A stretch of 64,000 nt of DNA from Acidimicrobiaceae bacterium (GTDB taxonomy: Bacteria; Actinomycetota; Acidimicrobiia; Acidimicrobiales; Poriferisodalaceae), in NCBI GenBank assembly GCA_002722565.1, contig PBMG01000017.1, positions 47,487-111,486 of the forward strand, in the 5' to 3' direction. The notes under the pieces were generated by a model. That model was not told the origin of the DNA. It was given only the letters and a program-made list of their open reading frames with translations, and did not search any database. Positions 9,729 to 18,217 of the stretch are shown in pieces (the stretch's first letter is position 1; the number at the start of each line of letters is the position of its first letter). The position numbers and the translations under genes were made by a program.

Positions 9729-9815
9729 TTAGCCTCTACCGCAGTTTGGCCTTTTACCGTGGTTGGCTTTGCTGCGACGAGCGCGGAGCCTAAGTTTCTT
9801 TTTGCGCTTCGACAT
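9729..9815 (-). CDS. Large ribosomal subunit protein bL37 (28 aa)
   Basis: A 28-codon frame with ATG at 9815 and TAA at 9729-9731. The product is extremely basic, starting M-S-K-R-K-K-K and containing S-K-A-N-H-G-K-R-P-N near its C-terminus. The A-N-H-G-K-R-P-N block is the hallmark, as I remember it, of bL37, a tiny large-subunit protein first seen in mycobacterial ribosome structures. It is too short for most gene finders. It ends with an extra C-G-R-G tail beyond the usual terminus. No Shine-Dalgarno is visible; the bases before ATG read TCCTC, as they also do before bS22. It converges with the second SGNH gene. Confidence 0.75.
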   Translation of the reverse strand: MSKRKKKLRLRARRSKANHGKRPNCGRG

Positions 9816-9871
9816 GAGGACAAGGCTATCGGTGTATTGACAAATTCCCTAAAGATAAGGAACTCAACTAC

Positions 9872-11023
9872 TCAAGTAATAGCTCCGATATCTTTCAACT
9901 TTTCGACGTCTTCGCTTGAAAATCCCCAATCAGTCAACACTTCCAGTGTGTGTTGCCCGGGCGCAGGAGGGGGCATTTGAACCTCACCAGGCGTCCGGCT
10001 GAACCTAGGAGCGGGCCCTGGCTGCATCACGCCATCTACCTCAACGAAAGAACCGCGAGCCACATTGTGGGGGTGCCCAGGTGCTTCTGATAAGTCGAGA
10101 ACTGGCGCGTAACATACGTCACTTCCAAGCATGATCTCATCCCATTCATCACGACTTTTGGATTTGATTACTTCTGCGAGCCGAGCCTTTTTCTCATCCC
10201 AAGTCTGCTGAACATTCCGGTCCTCTGTGGGAGCGTCAGTGAATCCGGTCAGTTCAAGAAGTTCATCGTGAAATTTTCCTTCGATAGAGCCGATCGAGAT
10301 GAATTTCTCATCTGAAGTTTCATAAACCCCGTAGTAATAAGAGCCGCCGTCGAGGACGTTATCTTCGCGATTGTCAGACCAATGACCCGAAGCATGCATT
10401 CCATAAATAGAACTCATTAAGGAAGCCGCACCTTCAGTCATCGCGGCATCAACAACCTGACCTTCGCCTGAGGTCTTAGCTTCGAGGAGGGCTGCACATA
10501 TTCCGAAGGCGAGATAAATTCCTCCACCGCCAAAATCACCGATGAGGTTAAGGGGAGGTGAGGGCTTATCCGCTGAACCAATAGCGTGTAGTGCCCCGGT
10601 CAAAGCGATGTAGTTGATGTCGTGACCAGCTGCATGAGACATCGGCCCGTCTTGACCCCAACCAGTCATTCGGCCATAGACCAATTTTGGGTTTCTTCGA
10701 AGACACTCATCAGGGCCTAAACCAAGTCTTTCAGTCACGCCCGGACGAAAACCCTCGATGAGGGCATCTGCTTCCTCAACCAGCTTGAGCACGGTTTCGA
10801 CACCGTCAGGATTCTTTAGATCAACTGAGACGGATCGACGACTTCTATTAAGAACGCTGAACTTTCTGCCCCTATCTATCCCGAGATCGACCTGAGCCGT
10901 TCGATCAACCCGCACGACATCGGCTCCCAGGTCAGCTAAGAGCATCGCGCAAAATGGCCCTGGCCCGATGCCCGCTAATTCGACAACTTTCAGTCCACTT
11001 AGTGGTCCCACAACATCCTCCAC
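9872..11023 (-). CDS. CaiB/BaiF-family protein, alpha-methylacyl-CoA racemase-like
   Basis: 383-aa class III CoA-transferase fold protein. The start PLSGLKVVELAGIGPGPFCAMLLADLGADVVRV is canonical. The residues H in A-G-H-D-I-N-Y-I and D in G-D-F-G-G-G-G match the His/Asp acid-base pair of alpha-methylacyl-CoA racemase rather than the single Asp of formyl-CoA transferases. The likely role is epimerising 2-methylacyl-CoA in branched-chain lipid or sterol side-chain oxidation. It stands alone, between bL37 and ychF, which is transcribed the other way. Confidence 0.85.
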   Translation of the reverse strand: MEDVVGPLSGLKVVELAGIGPGPFCAMLLADLGADVVRVDRTAQVDLGIDRGRKFSVLNRSRRSVSVDLKNPDGVETVLKLVEEADALIEGFRPGVTERLGLGPDECLRRNPKLVYGRMTGWGQDGPMSHAAGHDINYIALTGALHAIGSADKPSPPLNLIGDFGGGGIYLAFGICAALLEAKTSGEGQVVDAAMTEGAASLMSSIYGMHASGHWSDNREDNVLDGGSYYYGVYETSDEKFISIGSIEGKFHDELLELTGFTDAPTEDRNVQQTWDEKKARLAEVIKSKSRDEWDEIMLGSDVCYAPVLDLSEAPGHPHNVARGSFVEVDGVMQPGPAPRFSRTPGEVQMPPPAPGQHTLEVLTDWGFSSEDVEKLKDIGAIT

Positions 11024-11115
11024 AAAAAGCTAGTTACCGGATTCTTTCACAGCAGAAGACGCTCTTCACTATCGAAGGGTGACTTGCCTCCGAGTGACGG
11101 TATCCTCGCCTGCCC

Positions 11116-12198
11116 ATGGAAAGATTTGGATTCGTCGGCCTGCCTAATGCTGGTAAGTCTTCTTTGTTTAACGCGTTAGCCGGTGGAGGAGCACTTGCCG
11201 CGCCCTACGCATTCGCTACCACCGACCCAAACGTTGGAGTAGTAAAAGTTCCTGATCAACGATTGGATGCGCTCGCCATAATGAGCGAAAGTCGGAAAGT
11301 TGTTTATTCAACCACTGAGTTCGTTGACATAGGGGGACTGGTAGAAGGGGCGAGTCAAGGAGAAGGCCTTGGCAACAAATTCCTTGCGGGAATCAGAGAA
11401 GTCGATGCGTTAGTATTGGTTCTTCGCACTTTTTCTGACGAAGACGTTCCCGGACCAAGTGACCCGATAGAACATTTACGTGTCGTTGAAATCGAACTCA
11501 CTTTGGCTGATCTCGAGTCGGTGGAATCGCGAATCGACCGTCGCCGAAAGGCACTAAAGGCCGATCCGCGCGATGCAGTTTTAGTTGCAGAGGTAGATGC
11601 GTTAGAAGAAGCTTTGAAGCTGTTATCAGAAGGAACCCCGATTTATCGTTCCGACCTTTCCGACGAACGCCGGTCTGCGCTGCGAGAACATTTCCTGCTG
11701 ACCAACAAACCAGTGATGGCAGTGTTGAACATCGGCGAAGACCAGCTAGACGAAGCACACGAACTCGCTTCAGCTTTGGAATCTGCACTTCCGGGTGCCG
11801 AAGTCCTGCCTCTTTCAGTGCAGCTCGAAGCTGAAGCGGCTTTGCTACCCGATGAAGAAAGAGCTGAATTACTTGAAGGCTTAGGATTGGGTGAAGGTGC
11901 TCTTCCTGTATTCGTGCGAGCAGCGCATGCCATGCTAGGGCTCCGGACTTTTTTGACAACCGGGGAACAAGAATCGCGGGCTTGGACTTTTAAAGAAGGT
12001 TGGAAGGCACCGCAATGTGCCGGCAGAATCCATACAGATTTCGAACGCGGGTTCATTCGAGCTGAAGTAATCGCCAACGAAGAGCTACTTGCTTTGGGGT
12101 CCTGGTCTGCAGCGAGGGATGCGGGCCAACTTCGGCTTGAAGGCAAGGACTACCTGATGCGAGATGGGGACGTCGTCGAATTCCGATTCAACGTATAA
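11116..12198 (+). CDS. ychF: Ribosome-associated ATPase YchF (Obg family)
   Basis: 360-aa P-loop protein of the Obg/YchF family that hydrolyses ATP and binds ribosomes and stress-related factors. G1 is G-L-P-N-A-G-K-S-S (about residues 7-15), G3 is D-I-G-G-L, and the usual NKxD is replaced by a non-guanine-specific motif (L-N-I-G-E-D), as is typical of YchF. A coiled-coil insertion and a C-terminal TGS domain (from about residue 275) follow. Length matches E. coli YchF. The start is ATG 11116. A TATCCT hexamer at 11101 suggests a very short leader. Confidence 0.95.
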   Translation: MERFGFVGLPNAGKSSLFNALAGGGALAAPYAFATTDPNVGVVKVPDQRLDALAIMSESRKVVYSTTEFVDIGGLVEGASQGEGLGNKFLAGIREVDALVLVLRTFSDEDVPGPSDPIEHLRVVEIELTLADLESVESRIDRRRKALKADPRDAVLVAEVDALEEALKLLSEGTPIYRSDLSDERRSALREHFLLTNKPVMAVLNIGEDQLDEAHELASALESALPGAEVLPLSVQLEAEAALLPDEERAELLEGLGLGEGALPVFVRAAHAMLGLRTFLTTGEQESRAWTFKEGWKAPQCAGRIHTDFERGFIRAEVIANEELLALGSWSAARDAGQLRLEGKDYLMRDGDVVEFRFNV

Positions 12199-12276
12199 GG
12201 GAAAGAAAGTTTCGTAATTTCCAGAAATAGCGTGAGGCTGCGCCCCAAATGACAAACTGTTTTTAGGTTCTAGCCG

Positions 12277-13128
12277 ATGACTAAATCTGACGAAAATTTC
12301 AACAAAGGAACTCTGTACCTGGTGGCTACGCCAATCGGCAACTTAGGTGACATCTCCCAGCGCGCCTGCGAAATCCTCGAGCAAGTTCAAGTTATCGCAT
12401 GCGAGGATACTCGTAGGACTGGGAAGCTTTTAGAGCTCTTAGGGCTATCGACTCACCGACTTATGCTGGCTAATGAACACACGGAAGCTTTGGCCGGGAC
12501 GACTATCGTTGACCTACTCGACCGAGGCCAAGATGTTGCGCTTGTGAGTGATGCAGGAACGCCCGCGATATCAGATCCAGGTGAACACCTGGTGAGCTAC
12601 GTCATAGCTCACGATCATCGTGTTTCAGCTGTGCCGGGTCCTAGCGCCGTCTTGACAGCCTTAACACTCTCGGGTCTTCCTACCCATCGGTGGGTAATGG
12701 AGGGCTTTCTACCGCGAAAAGGCCAGGAACGCGATGCGCGACTTGAGAGTGTGGCGTCCGATGAGCGAACCACAGTTATCTTTGAATCCCCCAAACGACT
12801 GAGGAAAACGCTTACCGACCTTTCTGCTGTATGCGGGGCTGATCGCCAAGCAGCGGTCCTGCGGGAGCTCACCAAGTTGTTCGAGGAAACGGTGCGCGGG
12901 ACCTTGGCTGAATTATCAGAAAGATTTGATGCCGACGTCAAAGGCGAAATCGTCATTGTCGTCAGCCCCGCTCCCGTGCAAGATGTAAGCGACCAAGCGA
13001 TTGTTAGCGCCTTGGAGGCTGAACTGATTAAGGGAGCGACCAAAAGTTCAGCCGTGAACCAAGTGGCAGCAAACCTAAAGGCGGCACGAAATCGTGTGTA
13101 TTCACTTGCACATGAGATTCGGAAATAG
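12277..13128 (+). CDS. rsmI: 16S rRNA (cytidine-1402-2'-O)-methyltransferase RsmI
   Basis: SAM-dependent enzyme that 2'-O-methylates C1402 in the decoding centre of 16S rRNA. Tetrapyrrole-methylase fold marks are LYLVATPIGNLGDIS, CEDTRRTGKLL, SDAGTPAISDPG and VPGPSAVLTAL. The length of 283 aa is typical. TAGGTT at 12264-12269, seven bases before the ATG and without a Shine-Dalgarno, suggests a possible leaderless transcript. The M. tuberculosis orthologue (Rv1003) sits in the same neighbourhood, upstream of metG. Confidence 0.95.
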   Translation: MTKSDENFNKGTLYLVATPIGNLGDISQRACEILEQVQVIACEDTRRTGKLLELLGLSTHRLMLANEHTEALAGTTIVDLLDRGQDVALVSDAGTPAISDPGEHLVSYVIAHDHRVSAVPGPSAVLTALTLSGLPTHRWVMEGFLPRKGQERDARLESVASDERTTVIFESPKRLRKTLTDLSAVCGADRQAAVLRELTKLFEETVRGTLAELSERFDADVKGEIVIVVSPAPVQDVSDQAIVSALEAELIKGATKSSAVNQVAANLKAARNRVYSLAHEIRK

Positions 13129-13176
13129 GCCTTCCGCTGCTGAACCCTGACGTCTGCCGAAGGTTGGGTCGGTACC

Positions 13177-14688
13177 ATGGCAGACGTGACCAACCCCTAC
13201 TACGTCACCACTCCTATCTATTACGTAAATGACGCGCCCCATATTGGGCATGCGTACACAACGATCACTGCCGATGCTGTCGCGAGATGGAATCGGCTAT
13301 TAGGTCGTGACGTCCACTTTCTGACTGGAACTGATGAACACGGCCTCAAGGTGCAGCGTGCAGCCGAAGAAAATGATTGTTCACCAATCGAATGGGCTGA
13401 TCAAACCGTAGTCAGATTCCAAGACGCTTGGACCCAACTCCAAATATCAAATGACGATTTCATCCGGACTAGTGAAAAACGACACTATGCGGCTGTACAG
13501 AAGCTGTTGCAGGCCTGCTATGACAACGGGGATGTGGACCTTCAAACATATGAAGGTCTGTATTGCGTCAGCTGTGAGGCCTATTTCAACGAAGCTGATT
13601 TAGACGAAGGAAATTGTCCAATTCACGGCCGACCCGTAGAACATGTAACCGAAGAGAACTATTTCTTTAAGTTGAGTCGCTACGAAGAAGCCCTAAAAGA
13701 CTGGTACGCCGCTCACCCTGATTTTGTTCAGCCTGCAACCAAAAGAAATGAAGCGCTTGGGTTCATCAACCAAGGCTTACAAGACTTCTCAATAAGTAGA
13801 ACGTCTATTGACTGGGGGATTCCCCTTCCATGGGATCCAGGTCACGTCACTTATGTTTGGTTCGACGCTCTAACGAATTACATAACTGCAGCGGGCTACG
13901 TCGACAATCCAGAGGAGTTCGAATCCCGCTGGCCAGCGGTGCACCTTATTGGCAAAGATATTCTCCGTTTCCACTGCGTGTATTGGCCGGCAATGCTTAT
14001 GAGCGCGGGTCTCCAACCGCCTGAACGCGTCCATGTTCATGGGTTCTTGCTAGTCGGTGGAGAAAAGATGTCGAAAACTCGGCTGAACCAAATTGCCCCA
14101 GCCGATCTCGTCGAAGATTTCGGTGTTGATGGAGTTAGGCATCATTTTTTGCATGACCAAACTTTTGGGCCGGATGGCGACTTTAGCCACGAAGGAATGA
14201 CAGCTCGCTACAACGCTGACCTAGCCAACAACTTAGGTAATTTACTCAGTCGAGTAACAACAGTCGTCACCTCGAAGTGTGAGGGAGTTGGACCAGCAGC
14301 AAACCCTGATAGCCCGTTAGCTGAAATTGTTCAGTCCGAATATCAAAAGATTGCTGATGGATGGCAGCGGATCGCGCCTTCCGAAGCTCTCGATGCAACG
14401 TGGAGAATTATTCGCGAAACAAATGCATACCTCGAAAATGCTGAGCCCTGGAAATCTGACCCAGGCCCAGATGTAGATGCGATTCTGGGAGACGCCCTAG
14501 AAATCCTGCGAATAGTTTCAATCCTGGCTTCGCCAGCGGTTCCGAATGCCTGTGTCGAAATTCGTCGTCGGATAGGACTTGATGAAGACCCCACACAAGA
14601 ACAGTTGCCAGACAGCATCGAATGGGGTCAATACCCAGGTGGACTTCCAGTCCTCAAGGGCGACCCACTGTTCCCGCGGCTCAAGTGA
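13177..14688 (+). CDS. metG: Methionyl-tRNA synthetase
   Basis: Class I synthetase that charges tRNA-Met. It carries the HIGH-type motif PHIGHAYT (about residues 20-27) and the KMSKS-type loop EKMSKTRLN. A zinc-knuckle insert has C-V-S-C and G-N-C-P-I-H, so one of the usual four cysteines is His. At 503 aa it is the short form without the C-terminal dimerisation/tRNA-binding domain, as in many actinobacteria. Its stop overlaps the GTG/ATG region at the start of tatD, and metG-tatD-rpf-ksgA-ispE is the conserved actinobacterial order. Confidence 0.96.
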   Translation: MADVTNPYYVTTPIYYVNDAPHIGHAYTTITADAVARWNRLLGRDVHFLTGTDEHGLKVQRAAEENDCSPIEWADQTVVRFQDAWTQLQISNDDFIRTSEKRHYAAVQKLLQACYDNGDVDLQTYEGLYCVSCEAYFNEADLDEGNCPIHGRPVEHVTEENYFFKLSRYEEALKDWYAAHPDFVQPATKRNEALGFINQGLQDFSISRTSIDWGIPLPWDPGHVTYVWFDALTNYITAAGYVDNPEEFESRWPAVHLIGKDILRFHCVYWPAMLMSAGLQPPERVHVHGFLLVGGEKMSKTRLNQIAPADLVEDFGVDGVRHHFLHDQTFGPDGDFSHEGMTARYNADLANNLGNLLSRVTTVVTSKCEGVGPAANPDSPLAEIVQSEYQKIADGWQRIAPSEALDATWRIIRETNAYLENAEPWKSDPGPDVDAILGDALEILRIVSILASPAVPNACVEIRRRIGLDEDPTQEQLPDSIEWGQYPGGLPVLKGDPLFPRLK

Positions 14689-14693
14689 TCAAA

Positions 14694-15446
14694 ATGAAGT
14701 GGACAGATAATCACTGTCACCTGCCAGATGATCCGAACCTTGCATTGCAAGTGGTGCAAGCCGCCAAAGAGTCGGGCGTCCATAGGCTCATTGATGTAGG
14801 TACCTCAATAGAACACAGCCTTAAATGCATAACGCGAGCCAATGAAATCGAAGGAGTGTGGGCTACAGCAGGTGTGCATCCACATGATGCGAAAGATGGA
14901 ATTAAAGGGTTAGACCAGCTAGCGAGCTCTCCAAAGGTGGTTGCGATTGGGGAGTGTGGTCTGGACTATTACTACGACAACTCCCCACGAGGTATTCAAC
15001 GGGAAATCTTCGCCAAACAGATTCAGCTGGCTCATCAACGTGAGTTACCGTTAGTCATCCATACGAGAGATGCATGGGATGACACCTTCGACATCCTTGA
15101 TCTTGAAGGCATCCCTAGCAAAACAGTTTTTCATTGCTTTACAGGTGGACCCGGTGAAGCAGAAGCTGGACTCCAAAGAGGTGCATATCTTTCATTTAGT
15201 GGGATAATTACGTTTCCTAGCGCCCCAGAGTTACGTGAAGCTGCTGCTATAACCCCCGCCGATCGCTACATGGTTGAAACTGATGCTCCTTACTTGGCGC
15301 CAGTCCCCAAAAGAGGGAAACAGAACCATCCATCTTGGGTCACCCTTGTGGGAGAAGGTGTCGCAGCGGCACGTGGAGTTGAAGTTGAGACAGTAGCTGC
15401 AGAGTCTTGGACCACAGCTTCAACTTTTTACGGATTAGCTGGCTGA
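14694..15446 (+). CDS. tatD: TatD-family metal-dependent deoxyribonuclease
   Basis: TIM-barrel metal-dependent hydrolase of the TatD/YcfH family with 3'-5' exonuclease activity in characterised members. Metal ligands are visible in D-N-H-C-H-L (start), I-G-E-C-G-L-D-Y, L-V-I-H-T-R-D, F-H-C-F-T-G and E-T-D-A-P-Y-L-A-P. I chose ATG 14694 (250 aa) so that the protein begins M-K-W-T-D-N-H-C-H, as the family does. A GTG at 14685 that overlaps the metG stop (GTGA) is an equally coupled alternative adding three residues. Confidence 0.93.
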   Translation: MKWTDNHCHLPDDPNLALQVVQAAKESGVHRLIDVGTSIEHSLKCITRANEIEGVWATAGVHPHDAKDGIKGLDQLASSPKVVAIGECGLDYYYDNSPRGIQREIFAKQIQLAHQRELPLVIHTRDAWDDTFDILDLEGIPSKTVFHCFTGGPGEAEAGLQRGAYLSFSGIITFPSAPELREAAAITPADRYMVETDAPYLAPVPKRGKQNHPSWVTLVGEGVAAARGVEVETVAAESWTTASTFYGLAG

Positions 15447-15482
15447 CGAGAGAAATCTCCTCGTTCAGTAGGCTCAATTGAG
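15446..15482 (+). promoter_or_regulatory. Two inverted repeats in the rpf leader
   Basis: The 61 bases between tatD and rpf hold a hairpin at 15446-15464. It has a 7-bp stem with one bulged C and the 4-base loop AAAT, and it begins on the last base of the tatD stop. A perfect 10-bp palindrome CTCAATTGAG follows at 15473-15482. There is no T-run, so neither is a classical terminator. The rpfB leader of M. tuberculosis is reported to contain an RNA switch controlling rpfB-ksgA-ispE. A similar role here is only inference. Confidence 0.35.
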
Positions 15483-15507
15483 GAGCGACAATATTAGGTG
15501 GTAACTA

Positions 15508-16395
15508 GTGCAACCTGTGTTTCGGAAGAGATGGCAGACCCGTGTCGCACTCTTGCTTTTAGGGGTGGCGGTGATAGCTGTAGCAACCCTGTCGATTAAT
15601 GAGTCGGAACCCGAATACGAGAAGCGTGCTCCACAGCCGGCTAGTCGCATACTCGGCGAATTTCCGACACCGGACCTTTCGTTGGCCGGCTTTAGGGTCG
15701 GTAGCTTGGCGGTCTCGCTAGTCAGTGACTTATTTTCGGGAACACAATCAATGTCGCAAAGTTCGATAGGCGAAGCAGCTCCGGGTGGTTCGGACTCAAG
15801 TTCCGGAACACCTCACACCTCGACTCCTCAAACACTCATAGGTTCCTCATCTCCAACAACGAAACCAGTTTCCCCAATAAATGAGCCGGAAACATCGAAT
15901 CGGAACTCGACTCCGTCGACCACGCAAGCAACAGTTACTAGTGCCGTAGCCACGACCGTTCCTCCATCGACAACGACGGTTGCACCGTCGACAACGACGG
16001 TTGCACCGTCGACAACGATGGTTGCACCGTCGACAACGACAGGTTTTGTAAGTGATGAACCAACCGAAGAATCCTTTGAACCAGAGCAGGAAGAGCAGGT
16101 AATCGTTTTTGGGCAGCCTTATCTTGACAGCTGGCCGAGTCTCGAAATGTGGGAACGGATGGCATGGTGTGAGTCAAGACAGACATGGGATGTGGACACT
16201 GGAAATGGTTATTTCGGAGGGCTTCAATTCGCCTTGGGGTCATGGCAGTGGATGGGAGGAGAAGGAAGCCCAGCTGATGCCGGCAAAGAAGAGCAGATCT
16301 ATCGGGCCAACCTTCTCTGGCAAGCTCAGGGATGGAACGGTTGGCCGGGCTGTAAACAATATTTCGGTTGGTCCAGATGGCAGGTCAGGGAATGA
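15508..16395 (+). CDS. Resuscitation-promoting factor-type secreted protein
   Basis: 295-aa exported protein. It has an N-terminal membrane segment (about residues 9-28, LLLLGVAVIAVATL), then a Ser/Thr/Pro-rich linker with four P-S-T-T-T-V-A-like repeats, and a C-terminal Rpf-type transglycosylase domain (about 215-295). That domain carries the catalytic Glu in W-C-E-S-R and the G-Y-F-G-G-L-Q-F block. Rpf proteins cleave peptidoglycan and promote exit from dormancy. GTG 15508 has AGGTGG 6 nt upstream. It lacks the DUF348/G5 domains of mycobacterial RpfB but occupies the same operon position before ksgA-ispE. Confidence 0.9.
   Translation: MQPVFRKRWQTRVALLLLGVAVIAVATLSINESEPEYEKRAPQPASRILGEFPTPDLSLAGFRVGSLAVSLVSDLFSGTQSMSQSSIGEAAPGGSDSSSGTPHTSTPQTLIGSSSPTTKPVSPINEPETSNRNSTPSTTQATVTSAVATTVPPSTTTVAPSTTTVAPSTTMVAPSTTTGFVSDEPTEESFEPEQEEQVIVFGQPYLDSWPSLEMWERMAWCESRQTWDVDTGNGYFGGLQFALGSWQWMGGEGSPADAGKEEQIYRANLLWQAQGWNGWPGCKQYFGWSRWQVRE
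15964..16043 (+). repeat. 21-bp tandem repeat in the rpf linker
   Basis: Three full copies and a partial fourth of a 21-base unit (C-C-R-T-C-G-A-C-A-A-C-G-A-Y-G-G-T-T-G-C-A) encode P-S-T-T-T-V-A in frame. The copies differ at one or two bases. This is a low-complexity cell-wall-spanning linker, liable to change copy number by slippage. Confidence 0.9.
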
Positions 16396-17210
16396 CGTTA
16401 TCGGTAGCTGATGTTCGGCGATTGCTGAGCGAAGCGGGAATAGATCCGAAAAAGAGCCTCGGACAAAATTTTGTTACCGACCCGAACACCGTCAGGCGCA
16501 TAGCTCGACTATCGGGCGTAGGAGCAAGCAGTCGGGTAATTGAGATAGGGGCGGGTTTGGGTTCGCTGACTCTCGCGTTAGTAGAAACCGGAGCATCGGT
16601 GACAGCTATCGAGACCGACGCAACGCTAATCCCGATACTTAATTCCACTGTCGGAGATCTGGCCAAAATAATTGAGGCGGATGCTCGCGCCCTCTCGTGG
16701 AGCGAGATATTGCCGACACCTGGCTGGGACCTCGTAGCGAATTTGCCCTACAACATCGCTACGAACCTAGTGCTTACTGTTTTAGACGAAGTCCCTGCTG
16801 TGTCCCGACTGTTGGTTATGGTTCAGCAAGAAGCTGGTGAACGGATAGCGGCGTCGGTTGGCGATGATGCGTATAGCGGAGTTTCAGTGCGTGTCGCTCT
16901 TAGAGGAAAAGCGACGATTGTTGGACATGTATCCCCTTCAGTCTTCTATCCGCAACCTCGAGTGAACTCAGCATTGGTAGCCATAGAACGAGTAGAGCGA
17001 AGCATCGAGCAACACATTGAAGATGAACTAATAGATCTAGTTCGGATCGCTTTCAATCAACGTCGCAAAATGTTGCGAAAAAGTTTGAGGGGACGAGTCG
17101 AAGAGAACACACTGGAAAGCGCAGGTATTAGTCCCACATCTCGACCTGAAGAAGTTGAGCTAGATAGGTGGATAAACCTGGCCCGAGAATCAACGAAAAT
17201 TGAACTGTGA
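16392..17210 (+). CDS. ksgA: 16S rRNA dimethyladenosine transferase RsmA/KsgA
   Basis: Dimethylates A1518 and A1519 near the 3' end of 16S rRNA late in small-subunit assembly. Motifs are K-K-S-L-G-Q-N-F, the SAM loop E-I-G-A-G-L-G-S-L-T and the catalytic N-L-P-Y-N-I. ATG 16392 (272 aa) overlaps the rpf stop as ATGA and has AGGGA just before it; the in-frame TTG at 16368 is less likely. The gene ends with a GTGA overlap into ispE, so rpf-ksgA-ispE is a tightly coupled unit. Confidence 0.96.
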   Translation: MTLSVADVRRLLSEAGIDPKKSLGQNFVTDPNTVRRIARLSGVGASSRVIEIGAGLGSLTLALVETGASVTAIETDATLIPILNSTVGDLAKIIEADARALSWSEILPTPGWDLVANLPYNIATNLVLTVLDEVPAVSRLLVMVQQEAGERIAASVGDDAYSGVSVRVALRGKATIVGHVSPSVFYPQPRVNSALVAIERVERSIEQHIEDELIDLVRIAFNQRRKMLRKSLRGRVEENTLESAGISPTSRPEEVELDRWINLARESTKIEL

Positions 17211-17983
17211 AAACTGACCATCTTATTTGCCCGGCCAAGTTGACCCTCTCGCTCAGTGTGGAAGGTCGTCGCGCCGACGGCTACCACTTTATTGATGCCG
17301 AAATGGTGTCAGTCGATCTGTGCGATGAGATCTTTATTAAAGACGGGTCAAAATTGACGGTCCAATCATCAGATTCCGGTTTCGACATTCCAGCAGACCG
17401 CGACAACCTTGTTAATCGTGCACTAGATCTAGTGCATCGCTCGGCAGATGTGGTTATTCACAAGAAAATCCCTGCGGGCGCTGGACTTGGCGGCGGCTCC
17501 AGCAATGCGGCCGCAGTTTTGCGGTGGGCGACTTTTAATGACCCCGTAGCCGCTAGTGCGTTAGGAGCTGATATCGGATTTTGTCTTAATGGAGGTCGAG
17601 CGCGTGTTCAAGGGATCGGGGAGAAACTTCAGCCATTGCCATTTCTGGAACGCGAAATCACCCTCCTCATTCCACCTTTTGGGGTTTCAACCAAAGAGGT
17701 TTATCGAACCTGGGACGAATTAGGTGGCCCTCGAGGTGATCACGGAAACGATCTAGAGCCTGCAGCGCTCGTCGTGGAACCCGAGTTAATCGACTGGCGA
17801 AATGCACTGACTGAGGCAACTGGGAAGCAAGCTCGCCTAGCAGGGAGTGGCGGTACATGGTTTGTAGAGGGACGACACGAGCAATTCGTTCATCGTGGCG
17901 TCGCTTCAATAAACGTCAAGACCTTGCCTGAAAACAGCGCCCTTGATAAGACGCAACTAAGTGATCGGTCTAGTGAGAACTAG
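17207..17983 (+). CDS. ispE: 4-diphosphocytidyl-2-C-methyl-D-erythritol kinase IspE
   Basis: GHMP kinase of the MEP isoprenoid pathway that phosphorylates CDP-methylerythritol. The ATP loop P-A-G-A-G-L-G-G-G-S-S-N-A-A-A is clear, as is the N-terminal P-A-K-L-T-L-S-L-S-V with R-R-A-D-G-Y-H. At 258 aa it is shorter than the usual ~290-310 aa, mostly in the middle of the protein. The C-terminal L-A-G-S-G-G-T-W-F motif is retained. The GTG start overlaps the ksgA stop. The stop lies immediately beside the convergent bS22 stop. Confidence 0.92.
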   Translation: MKTDHLICPAKLTLSLSVEGRRADGYHFIDAEMVSVDLCDEIFIKDGSKLTVQSSDSGFDIPADRDNLVNRALDLVHRSADVVIHKKIPAGAGLGGGSSNAAAVLRWATFNDPVAASALGADIGFCLNGGRARVQGIGEKLQPLPFLEREITLLIPPFGVSTKEVYRTWDELGGPRGDHGNDLEPAALVVEPELIDWRNALTEATGKQARLAGSGGTWFVEGRHEQFVHRGVASINVKTLPENSALDKTQLSDRSSEN

Positions 17984-18079
17984 CTATTTGTTTTTACGTT
18001 GATAGCGAGTGCGGCGAAGCATCTTCTTGTGCTTCTTCTTACGCATGCGTTTGCGACGCTTTTTGACGAGGGATCCCAT
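17984..18079 (-). CDS. Small ribosomal subunit protein bS22 (31 aa)
   Basis: A 31-codon frame starting at ATG 18079. Its product starts M-G-S-L-V-K-K-R-R-K-R-M and continues with K-K-K-H-K-K-M-L-R-R-T-R, the AURKAIP1/COX24 motif of bS22. That protein was described in mycobacterial 30S structures and is widespread in Actinobacteria. The same frame runs open upstream to 18244, but that part crosses the tRNA-Gln gene and is not conserved-looking. No Shine-Dalgarno is visible. The ATG is preceded by TCCTC, as in bL37. The stop is adjacent to the ispE stop on the opposite strand. Confidence 0.88.
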   Translation of the reverse strand: MGSLVKKRRKRMRKKKHKKMLRRTRYQRKNK

Positions 18080-18217
18080 GAGGAACTGCAGGGTAGCTGA
18101 AGTGTGACCAAGACCCAACGTGATGAAGGATGACATTGTTAATGTAATCAGCCGATATTGCGTACTTCTCGTCGTTAAGCTAGGGCTGTCGGCCGAGTGT
18201 CTTTGACACTTCGACGG

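Noticed and set aside
12615..13193. 192-aa minus-strand frame
   Set aside because: Antisense to rsmI with no recognisable domain.
15964..16043. CRISPR-like array
   Set aside because: Contiguous 21-base units without spacers, in frame within a linker.
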